From: an uncultured Treponema sp.
GTDB taxonomy: Bacteria > Spirochaetota > Spirochaetia > Treponematales > Treponemataceae
Assembly (NCBI GenBank): GCA_946186185.1
Contig: CAMHMJ010000011.1
Span: 17,929-81,928, forward strand
Length of the DNA stretch: 64,000 bases
Direction: 5' to 3'
The translations under genes were made by a program, and so were the position numbers. Every line of letters begins with the position of its first letter. The stretch's first letter is position 1. The notes beneath the pieces were generated by a model that ran no database searches, was not told the DNA's origin, and saw only the letters and a list, made by a program, of their open reading frames with translations. Below, one piece after another: positions 24,168-33,400 of the stretch.

Positions 24168-25784
24168 ATGAACGCATTACAGGCAATGAAAATCAATTTG
24201 AATGTGGCTCGTACTGAGAATGGGGACATGGCTTATAAAACCACAGGTTCGGCATGTCTGGACTTTTTTGCCCTGTGCGGTGGTATGAGAAGAAATCTTA
24301 CAGACCTGAGCAAGCTTTTTGTGAAAGCCTATGCAGAAAATCCTGCAGTTGCGATTAAGATTCTTTTTTATATGCGTAACATCCGCGGCGGCCTTGGTGA
24401 ACGAAACAGCTTCCGGGTGCTTTTGAAGGAACTGGGGGATTTTTATCCTGAAACTGCAAAAAAGATTCTGTACGCCGTTCCTGAATATGGCCGCTGGGAT
24501 GACGTTCTTGTGCTCCTGGAAACTTCTGTAAAGGATGATACAATAGCACTTATCAAAACTCAGATTGAAAAAGATCAGGCTGCCATGACCGGGGGCAGGG
24601 AAGTGAGCCTCCTTGGAAAGTGGCTTCCTTCCATTAATACATCCTGTGCGGAAAGTGTAAGTCTTGCCAAAAAGCTTATGAAAGCGCTGGGAATGAAGGC
24701 GGTTGAATACCGCAAGCTGTGTTCTGCACTTCGCAGGGAAATCAAGATTCTTGAAAACAACCTGCGCACCCGTGATTACACATTTGATTATTCAAAGCAG
24801 CCAAGCCAGGCAATGCTTCGTTATAAGAAGGCTTTTATTCGCAACGATGAAGAACGCTATACGGCATTTCTGCACAAGGCCATTGAGCAGGCAGAAAAGC
24901 TTGCCCGGGGCGAAGAGATTCCGGAAGAGGAGAGGGTAAAGCTCAACACTAAGACCTTGTATCCATACCAGATTGTGGCTCCGTTTCTGGACGGCTATGG
25001 CTGGTATGGAAATAATCGTAGTCTGCCGGACGAGCAGGTCCTTCCTCTGGAAGCAAGCTGGAAGTCTCTGGACCGCGGAACTTATGATTCCCGTACTATT
25101 GTTGTACGCGATGGTTCCGGATCCATGTATCACGGAATCGGTGATTCACCGATTAATATTGCAACTTCGCTTGCCCTGCTTTTCGCAGAACAGCTTGATG
25201 GTGCATACAAGAACAGCTTTATCACATTCAGCGTGAATCCTCAGCTGATTCAGATTCCTGAGACCTGTGATACTCTGCAGAAAAAACTGCACTTCATTTC
25301 CAAGTTTGATGAAGTTGCGAATACTGACATCAGTCGTGTTTATAAACTGATTCTTGATGTTGCAAAGAATAACAATGTTCCGAAAGAAGAAATGATTGAA
25401 CGCGTTTTGATTATTTCTGATATGGAGTTTGATGCAGCGGTGATAATTTCCGACACTGCTGCAAACGAACGAGTCAAGAATTTAAGCGAAGCGTCCCTTG
25501 ACCCTTCGTATTATTGTGCGGCAGGGGTTTCTACATTCGAATACTGGAAACAGGAATTTGAAAAGGCCGGCTATGAACTTCCGGAACTTGTTTTCTGGAA
25601 TGTCGAAGCCCGGGATACTCATCTTCCTGTAACACAGAATGAGAAAGGCGTAAAGCTTGTAAGCGGTGCCAGCGCAAACATCTTTGCTGATGTTGTTAGC
25701 GGCGATCTTAAGGTTGTAACTCCTTATGAGTTCATGCTTAAGATTCTGGAACCGTACAACGAGTTTGATAAAATTGTAGCGTAA
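24168..25784 (+). CDS. DUF2828 protein: TROVE/Ro60-like module plus vWA domain
   Basis: 538 residues from the ATG at 24168 (AAGGAG 7 bp upstream; a longer upstream reading would cover unit D). The N-terminal half has the repeats shared by DUF2828 and TROVE proteins: FYMRNIRGGLGERNSFRVLL and VPEYGRWDDVLVLL. The C-terminal half is a von Willebrand A domain with MIDAS motif DGSGSM (about 314), downstream NTDIS and a final SGDLKVVTPYEFMLKILEPY. Ro60/TROVE proteins form an RNA-binding ring that holds Y RNAs and misfolded RNAs (known). Here seven structured RNA units lie just upstream in the same direction, so RNA binding is a reasonable inference. The 3' 115 bp is repeated at 39562-39676. Confidence 0.85.
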   Translation: MNALQAMKINLNVARTENGDMAYKTTGSACLDFFALCGGMRRNLTDLSKLFVKAYAENPAVAIKILFYMRNIRGGLGERNSFRVLLKELGDFYPETAKKILYAVPEYGRWDDVLVLLETSVKDDTIALIKTQIEKDQAAMTGGREVSLLGKWLPSINTSCAESVSLAKKLMKALGMKAVEYRKLCSALRREIKILENNLRTRDYTFDYSKQPSQAMLRYKKAFIRNDEERYTAFLHKAIEQAEKLARGEEIPEEERVKLNTKTLYPYQIVAPFLDGYGWYGNNRSLPDEQVLPLEASWKSLDRGTYDSRTIVVRDGSGSMYHGIGDSPINIATSLALLFAEQLDGAYKNSFITFSVNPQLIQIPETCDTLQKKLHFISKFDEVANTDISRVYKLILDVAKNNNVPKEEMIERVLIISDMEFDAAVIISDTAANERVKNLSEASLDPSYYCAAGVSTFEYWKQEFEKAGYELPELVFWNVEARDTHLPVTQNEKGVKLVSGASANIFADVVSGDLKVVTPYEFMLKILEPYNEFDKIVA

Positions 25785-25794
25785 TTATGAATTA

Positions 25795-25835
25795 GATAAG
25801 TGGCTGTTTTCGGTTTCCGATGACAGCCACTTATC
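25795..25835 (+). terminator. Strong hairpin after DUF2828 gene
   Basis: GATAAGTGGCTGT (25795-25807) and ACAGCCACTTATC (25823-25835) are perfectly complementary, with TCGG-TTT-CCGA stacked inside the loop. No T-run follows, so it may act as a 3' stabiliser as much as a terminator. One arm base differs in copy 2. Confidence 0.65.
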
Positions 25836-25859
25836 CTATTGCGAATCTGGCTGTATAAT

Positions 25860-25907
25860 ACACTATATATAGCGTTATTCAAAATATTAGTACACTATAT
25901 ACGGTGT
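25860..25907. promoter_or_regulatory. Paired ACACTATATA palindromes, copy 1
   Basis: Two near-palindromes of the ideal ACACTATATATAGTGT: 25860-25875 and 25892-25907, starts 32 bp apart (three helical turns). The same pair with the same spacing is kept at 39752-39767 and 39784-39799. TATAAT-like hexamers lie beside both. Looks like a dimer-pair operator. Confidence 0.5.
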
Positions 25908-26029
25908 TTATAATAAGAATTCTGTCTACCTAATTCTATATAATATATAGAATTAGACTTTTTATAGATTCAGTATAACCTATCACGGATTTTAAATCAA
26001 GCAAAACATTTTGAAAGATTTGAAAAGGA

Positions 26030-26065
26030 AAGAAGTCACTAATCGTAATTCTGCTGACCTCTTTT
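26030..26065 (+). terminator. Possible terminator
   Basis: AAGAAGTCA (26030-26038) and TGACCTCTT (26055-26063) with one mismatch, followed by TT. Weak. The remaining 25931-26030 stretch shows nothing else. Confidence 0.35.
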
Positions 26066-26074
26066 TGATTTGAA

Positions 26075-26290
26075 TTACAGGAACAAAGCTCCGAGCGGAC
26101 TTGCCATTGCTAAGATTCCAAGAACTAGCAGCACCCACCAGTATCTGGCAAGCAAGCATAATACAGGAATTGCAACGCGCAGAACATATCGGTGAACAGG
26201 TGGAACAGGTCGCTTTCCGTGCACTTTTTTGCCCAAAATGAAAGATAAATTCGATTTATATGTAGGGAGAAAAATCCCCGAACAAAACAC
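26075..26290 (-). CDS. Possible small membrane protein
   Basis: 71-residue frame whose second half is basic and then strongly hydrophobic (IPVLCLLARYWWVLLVLGIL). Start context has no clear RBS; a GTG near 26222 would give about 48 residues. It overlaps, antisense, a 28-codon frame before the next gene. Could be real or chance. Confidence 0.3.
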   Translation of the reverse strand: MFCSGIFLPTYKSNLSFILGKKVHGKRPVPPVHRYVLRVAIPVLCLLARYWWVLLVLGILAMASPLGALFL

Positions 26291-26324
26291 ACAGAATCGT
26301 GTGAAGAACAGGAGCCGTGTATGA
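26238..26324 (+). CDS. Possible 28-codon leader ORF coupled to the Rpn-like gene
   Basis: ATG at 26238, rich in Lys/Arg/Asn, with TGA overlapping the next ATG as ATGA (26321-26324). Coupled translation would be possible, but the next gene also has its own AGGAG. Coding status uncertain. Confidence 0.25.
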   Translation: MKDKFDLYVGRKIPEQNTQNRVKNRSRV

Positions 26325-27196
26325 ACGAATACTATCCGCCGGAGCTTCTCAAAAAATGGAACGAAGCTTCACTTTCAGACAACTTCATTTTCTGCAAGGT
26401 TATGTCTGAGAATCTTGACCTTTGCAAGGAGTTTCTTGAAATGCTTTTGAACATTAAAATTGAAAGCATAAGTCTTGCCCAGCCAGAAACAACCCTTAAT
26501 GTCGATTTCTTCGCAAAAGGAATCCGCCTCGATGTTTTCGTGAAGGATGATACTGATAGAATTTTTGATATTGAAATGCAGGTTATCGGCAACGATTATC
26601 TTCCGCTCAGAGCACGGTATTATCAAAGTGTACTGGATGTTTCTTCCCTGCACGCTGGCGAGGACTACGAATCACTTACAGAAAGTTATGTAATTTTCCT
26701 CTGCCTTGATGATATCTTCCACAAGGACCAACCGATTTATACCTTCAAAAGCGTCTGCCTCGAAGACAGCACCCTTGTACTTGACGACAAAACAACAAAA
26801 GTCTTTTGCAATGCCCAAAAGTATGATAAAATGCCAGCAGAAAAGCTAAGGACTTTTTTCAAATTTCTTGTACAGAAGAAACCGGACGAAACAGACTTTT
26901 CAAAGATTATCAACGAAAAAGTCCTCAAAGCCAAAATCACCGAAGACGCACGGAGGACTTTTATGACTTTGGAGCAAGAGATAAGATTAGCCGCCAAACA
27001 CGCCGCCCAAGCGGCTGCTCAAGAAGCTTATGAGAAAGCATATAAAGAAGCTGAAAAAGAGAAAGAAATTGCACTAAAGGAAGCGGCTATTGAAGGAAAA
27101 CTTGAAAGTGCAAGAAACTTTAAAAAATCCGGAGTTTCTGCGGAAATTATTTCTAAATGTACAGGACTTTCTTTACAGCAGGTTCAGGAGCTGTAA
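26321..27196 (+). CDS. Rpn/PDDEXK-family transposase-like nuclease
   Basis: 291 residues. Opens with NDFxFK-style SDNFIFCKVMSENLDLC, has the PD-(D/E)XK core LDVFVKDDTDRIFDIEMQV (D then E-x-Q) and the family's RARYYQSVLDVSSLHAGEDY, ending in a long Ala/Glu/Lys helix and a short IISKCTGLSLQQVQEL tail that resembles an HTH. Members of the PD-(D/E)XK transposase family (Rpn-like) are numerous in treponemes; Rpn proteins of E. coli raise recombination. No terminal inverted repeats are seen around it, so it is not a complete insertion sequence. Confidence 0.85.
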   Translation: MNEYYPPELLKKWNEASLSDNFIFCKVMSENLDLCKEFLEMLLNIKIESISLAQPETTLNVDFFAKGIRLDVFVKDDTDRIFDIEMQVIGNDYLPLRARYYQSVLDVSSLHAGEDYESLTESYVIFLCLDDIFHKDQPIYTFKSVCLEDSTLVLDDKTTKVFCNAQKYDKMPAEKLRTFFKFLVQKKPDETDFSKIINEKVLKAKITEDARRTFMTLEQEIRLAAKHAAQAAAQEAYEKAYKEAEKEKEIALKEAAIEGKLESARNFKKSGVSAEIISKCTGLSLQQVQEL

Positions 27197-27217
27197 ATAG
27201 GTCTTTTCACTCGCCAA

Positions 27218-27302
27218 CCCTGTCATTCCGAACTTGTTTCGGAATCCCATTGATAGGTCTTTACAAGCGTTAGTGGGATGCTGAACCGAGTTCAGCATGA
27301 CA
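27218..27302. repeat. TGTCATTCCGAA-type intergenic repeat
   Basis: Two short palindromes in tandem: ATTCCGAACTTGTTTCGGAAT (27224-27244, quoted span one base over 20 is avoided by giving its core CCGAA/TTCGG) and GCTGAACCGAGTTCAGC (27280-27296), framed by CTGTCATTCC and CATGACA. This kind of repeat is common in many bacterial genomes. It lies between convergent genes. Confidence 0.55.
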
Positions 27303-27345
27303 AAGTGTGAAGTTCACCATGACAATTGCCTTTACTGAAAAAAAA

Positions 27346-27445
27346 CACGCCGAGTTTTAAAAAATTCTCGGCGAGAATTTTAAAAAGTACGGCGAGTTTT
27401 TAGGGAAAACTCGGCGAGAATTTGGGAAAAACTCGCCGAGAATTT
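27346..27445. repeat. Cluster of CTCGGCGAG palindromes
   Basis: Five copies of a CTCGGCGAG/CTCGCCGAG core flanked by AAAATT or GAATTTT within 100 bp, including one perfect palindrome with arms AAAATTCTCG and CGAGAATTTT around a central G. Located between two convergent genes, suitable as a bidirectional terminator block. Confidence 0.7.
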
Positions 27446-27463
27446 TCTGAAAAGTCCTATATT

Positions 27464-30400
27464 TTATTTAAGTTGGGCGGTTTCGATGTAGCAAGATGAA
27501 CCGGAAATTTTTATTGCATACCCCATCACAGGATTCTTTGTGCCGTTGCCCCAAACTGTATCGTTACAAGTTGAACTATAACCGCTTCCTGAATGATTAG
27601 ATTTTTTTGTTCCTGTTATAGAGTTTTTAAGTTCCCAAGTTGAAACATCTTTCCAAACACCAACATTCATTTTGTTATTACCTTGACTTCCTAATGTTAT
27701 GTAACTTGATGTTGGAACTACAGCACATTCCCAAGCACCTGTAAGCATATCATCAATTGTTCCTGAAACAGCATTGCCAGAAGAAATCTTATATGCCAGT
27801 TTAGGTTTTACACAACTTGTAGCATAATAACCAATATAAGGTGTCCATACTCCATTTACTTTTGCAACATCAAGCGTCAAATTAGTACCAACTACTCCAT
27901 TACCGTCTACAATACAAGTCTGGAATCCAGTTATATCATATGCAGATTTATAAGCATAAACCAAATCAAGATTAAGAGGGTCATACGCTGCAATATGAAT
28001 TCCACCATCCTTGTCTACAATAACCTGACAATATTCTCCGGCATTTTTCATTTCATCTGTAAATACAGTTTCAACTCCAATCCATTCAGAACCAGAATTA
28101 CTACCTTTTGAACTTCCCAACGGATTTGTATTATAAGCATATTTTAAACAGCGATTAACAGAATCATACCAAACAGCAACAACTACATCATTATCATATG
28201 CAGTTCCTGGTTTTACACCCAAAGAAACATATTCACCGGCGTTTCTTCCAGTATCTCCTCCGGCAAGAAGATTTACATACTTAACATTTGCATTTCTAGC
28301 AGTTCCTGCAGAACTTGTTGCAGAATCAGAAAACATTCCAAATTCTCCTTTTGATGTAGAATTTGTTCTTCCTGCCTTAAATCGTACTTCATCATTTGTA
28401 TCATCATAATAAGCAAGATAAACATTTGTATAATTGGTATCATGAACGCTCGTAACAAATGATGGAGATTTTACTCTCTGCTTGTTTATTGTTATGTTAC
28501 CGCTAGAATCTTGATGACTTATTCTTTCAAGACGCAAAGTATTTTTTCCATCATAAGAACCTCTTTGTCCTTGAGCACCGATTCCCCAGCGACTTGTTAC
28601 AAAACAATACGCATCTCCTTCAGAAGAATTACAGTCACCACCAGCAGCACTTCCGTAACTATAGCCCAAATCATCATAGGCAAATCCTACAGACGTAAAG
28701 AAATCATAACTTCCCATCCAATATTGGCTTGAATAAGTTTCAGAACTAACAGTTCCTCCCATACTGAAATAAAGTGCCCCATTTGCAAATGCCATTCCTA
28801 TTGCACCAGTTTTAGGGTCAATTTTCATTACAGGCTGGTCAACACCTCCGCTAATAGGCTTTATAGCTTCACTATCAAACTGCCATATATCAAAATAAAT
28901 ATCATCAGTCAGTAAGTTATTATTGTCGTTATTTGGCTGACGATTATAATAATTGCTGTAAACAAGATAATCGCCTGTAGAAACAGTATTTACTTTTTCA
29001 TACGAACCTCGAGCATCATTTCTGTTTTTATTATTTAATGATTCTACATTATTTACTTTTACAGCAAATTCCCTTGATGAACTTATTGTTGAAATACTTA
29101 CAGTATAATTATCAAGATTAAAACCATTAATCGTTACTTCTTCATTTGATGCAACAGAATAATGTCCCAATGCCGTTCGGGTATATACAGAAGGATTCTT
29201 CTTTTTTAATATACTCAAGCTTGTTTCAACTTCCGTAATATACGGCACGACATCAACTTTATACTTCGGTTTGTTGTAAACATTGTCGGAAGTATCTGTC
29301 TGTCCAGAATCGGTTACTACGATATGATCTGTTTCGCTTGATTTGTTGGTGTCAGTATTTACATGGTCAACTGCCATAATGGCAAATTCTGCGTCAACAG
29401 CGGTAACTGTAGAAATTCTTGCTGTATCGATAGTAAGTGCCCAGTTTACTTTGTGTCCTTTCTGGTCAAAATATTCGTCTGTTGTTTCAAAAGACCAGCC
29501 GTCAGATTCAAGCGTTGCACTAGAATTATTCCAAGAATTATCTTGAATATTATAGAACGCAGTCTGAACATAACCATTGCTTGTTCCGTTAGTTCCATAA
29601 CCTGATTCTGTTACATAATTATTGAATGTAAAGCCGCTGAATTTTATCCAGAGGGAACTTAAGCGCACATCATCGTAAGCAGTTCCGCGGAACACGATTT
29701 TTCCTGAAACTTTAGGGTCTTTATCGTATTCGCCGTCTGCATTTGTAAACGGAGTATTTTCAAAATCAAGGTCGCCTTCAAGTTCAATGTGTCCGTTATC
29801 AAGAGAATTTTTATAAAGGCTGTTGTCGCTTGCGCTGTTCCAGAAGAACGGTTTTACAACAACTTTCGGCGCAAAATTATCGATAATATCCTGCTTTAAC
29901 TGAACATTCAAAACTGTCCACTGAGAATCTGTGCACGGCGTTGTTTCTTCTGTTGAGTCCCAGAAACTGAACTGATAAGTATTAATTTTATCTTCATAAG
30001 GCTCAGAAGTATCAAGGCTGGAATTTGGAATTACAAACGCTTCTTTATTTCCGTTTATTTGTCCTGTTGCACTTCCTGTTTTTGGCGAAGAAAGATTTTT
30101 TCCTTCTTCAATGCCTGATTCTTTTGTGAAAATGTAATGGAACGGTGCAGTTCCGCCTACAAATTCCGGCTCTATCTGAAGATTGTTTTTAATTGTCCAT
30201 ACGCTTCCGTTCACTTTTCCATCGAGATTCCAGATTTCAGTTCCCTTAGATTTTGTGTTTTCTGCCCAGTCGAGCGTGTCTGTTTCAAGGTATGCAAAAA
30301 CCTGTTTTTCGTTTTCTTCGTAAGTTGAATTACCGTTTAAGTCTGTTGCAAGTCGAACTCGTGCAATTCGCGGTGCATTGTTGCTTACTGCCGTTTTTAC

Positions 30401-33400
30401 ATAACCGTGGTTAGAATTTCCGGCTTTGTCGAAGGCAACAATATGAAGTTCAATCGGTCCGTCTGGAATATGAGTTGAATCAATTGACGCATCCCAAGTG
30501 TAATTTGTTCCGCTCTTTGAATAAGATTCTACCATTCCGTCGCCATCGTCGTTCTTAATGGAATTATCGATGTTAAAACTTTCTCCGGAATTATCGATTA
30601 CCATTGCGTAAACAAATTCTGCTTCTGTGCTGGAAGTTTCACATTCTGAATCAACAGTTACAGTTCCAGTTGAATAATTTACGCTCAAAATTTTTCTGTA
30701 AATTCCGCCGATTTTTACAAGTCCGCCGATTCTAACATTATCATTATTCTGAACTGCATTTGAAGTAAATTCAAATTTGTTGCTATCGTTTATAGAAATC
30801 TGTGTCGTATACAGAACTGGAAGTCCGTCTGAATTAATGTAAACTTTTCCATCTGTTTTATTCGATTCTGTGATGTCCGTTCTGTTTTCTTTGTTTGTCG
30901 CACCGTGAGCTTTCATCGGATTGTAAACGCGAACTGGATTTTGTTCCGTTATATTTTCAGGAACTCGCTTAAAGTAGAAGAGAATATTTTCGTAACCGCT
31001 TCCAGCTTCTGTAGTTCGGCCTGCAAGAGTAAACATTCTGTTGGAATTCTGAATTTTATTCACATCACTTAAAACTTGTCCGCCATTTCCGTATTCACCG
31101 CTGTAGATTTTTATTGTTCCGTATTTAGAAATTTCAGAATCTGAGCGCATATCGTAGAATGAAGGCGGAGTGTTGTCTATATTCAGACTGTAATTTGAAT
31201 AATTAGACTTTTTCTCTTCAGAATTGTCGGAAACTGTAATTTTTATTGCCCAGCGATTTTCAGTTGAAACAGGAATTTTGTATTCAAGTTCGGTTATATT
31301 TCCGCCGCTTATTGTTTTATCGTTAATGAAATTATTGTTATCGGTTATCTGAATTCCAGATGTTGTATCGATTGAAATTGTTCCTATAGAATTTCCAGAT
31401 AAATCCGTAACATCTACTTCAGAAATTCCGGCGTTGCTGCTTATCTTTCCGATTAAATACCAGTTTTCGCCTGAAATAAATTTGTCATCTTCATAATCAA
31501 TCGTTTTTATAACAGAACCGCTTCCATCAAACTGAGAAAGTCTTACAGTTTCAAATGCCGGAACATCTTTATTTACAGAAATATGAACTGCTTCTGACCA
31601 GGCGCCAACAAGAGGTGCATCTGCTGTTCCTGTATCTACCGCTACAACACGAACATTGAGCGTTTTTTTATTTTCAGGAGAATAAAGAAGTCCATCCAAA
31701 TTTGAAATTTTAAGGGAATAATTCCAGCTTTGAGTTCCGTTTGCCTTTACGCCGCGTTCATTAGAAGTAGAATGTGGAATTGGGACAACTGTTGAAGCAT
31801 AATCGTAAGGACAACCGCTGATATTTTCACCGTTTTCAAAAATTCCGTCGCCATTCATATCAAACTGAAGATAAACGCCTGCAATTCCTTCATCGTCTTC
31901 TGCAGTTCCTGTAAAGCGCACAGTTCCGCCCATTATTACATAATTGAATTCACCGTCTTTTACATTGTGAACAGGGTAAGTCATTGAAACGCGAGGTTTA
32001 TCGGCATCTGGATTGTAGCGGATGAAATCTCCTGTTTTGTAAGCAAAATTTCCAACTTCATCAACAATTTTAAACCAAAGCGGAAGACTGAATACGCCGG
32101 AATTAGAAGCTGTTTCATAACCTTTAAAGTCGTCTTTTAATGTAATTCCAGAAGCGGCGGTTTCACAAAGATTGTCTGATTTTATTTCAAATTCCCAAAG
32201 TCCTGAAGATTCAAGAGAAGAACTTTCCCATTGTTCTCCAAATGAAGAACCCGCAACATTTTCTGGTGAAGTTATGCTTGTTTTCGGAATTAAATAATAC
32301 AATTCTTTTACGCCGGAATTTCCTTTTGTTTCATCTGAACAAAGGCCGTTAAGCGAAATATTTCCTGTAAGTTCTGTTGTTCCTGAGTAATTTCTAATTG
32401 AAATTGAATCAGGTGCAGTATTATCAATTCTTATTTGATAACTTAATGTAGACGGTTTTTCGGCTTTATCTTTTGCATCAAAACTAAATGTATATGAACC
32501 AGTTGGTAAATTCTTTGCATCAAGAGAAGCGGTTTCAAAATAGTAATAATCGCCGTATTTATCACCTGAAATGTTCAGAGTAATTGTACTGTCTTTTGTA
32601 GAAAATGTTTCTTTACCAGAAATATTTACTGTAACAACAAGAGCGTCTTGAGCCGTTACCGTATCGTGTGCTTCAAATCTGAACTTGATATAGCGTTTTT
32701 CCACTCCGCCAAAAATTGTATTATGACTCAACTCTGTCCATTCTGACCAAGCGGCATTATCAGAAGAAATTTTATACTGAACGATATTAATCGATGGTGG
32801 AACTGTATCGATGCTGAATGGTATTTTTGAACATACTTCTCCTGAACCGCTGTAATTAATCTTAGGACAAGAAAGTTTTGCAGTCGCATCAGAAGTTTCT
32901 GCATTTAAAGAAGTAAATGTTCCTCCTGCCTTATCGTTAACTCTGAAATAAAGGTAATAATCGCCGTCAATGTTATTATTTCCGTCTGAATAAGTGTAAC
33001 TCCAGTTTGAACCGTTTAATGTTACTTCCTTCCAGCCAGAATCTGAAATTTCTGCATTTTTCTTTACAACTTGAATTTCAAGTTTTTCAATGCCGTCATC
33101 ATCGGAAATTGTTCCTGTGATTGTTCCGCTTGAAAGAGTTGTAGTTCCCGCTGTTGAAATCGTGCTTAAACTTATTTCAGGTCTGTCGGAATCCTGATTA
33201 ATATTGAGTGTTAAAGTTTTTCCACTTGCTTCGCTGATTGTGTTTCCGGCTTTGTCTGTTGCAATAACAAGGAATTCTGCATTTCCTTCGCCGATTTTTG
33301 TTGTATCGATTCCAGAGATTTTAAATGAACTGATAGAAAGCGAAGTATCGAATGAAACAGAATTTGTAATATCTGTAAATGAACTTTCTCCAGGTTTTTT

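Larger units (their letters stand above)
25670..25930 (+). repeat. 261-bp direct repeat, copy 1
   Basis: Starts CAGCGCAAACATC within the DUF2828 3' end and ends TTCTGTCTACC; includes the last 38 codons, hairpin and paired palindromes. Copy 2 is at 39562-39822 with constant offset 13,892, no indels, and about eleven substitutions by eye. Confidence 0.9.

Noticed and set aside
23494..25930. Prophage with a tRNA cluster
   Set aside because: No capsid, terminase, portal or integrase genes nearby; the array is tied to DUF2828 instead. The DnaB remnant alone is not enough.
26321..27196. Complete insertion sequence
   Set aside because: No terminal inverted repeats or target-site duplication found around the PDDEXK gene; the nearby palindromes do not match each other as ends.
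27346..27445. Possible CRISPR array
   Set aside because: Repeats are short palindromes of about 15 bp with irregular 5-20 bp gaps, no unique spacers of constant length and no cas genes.
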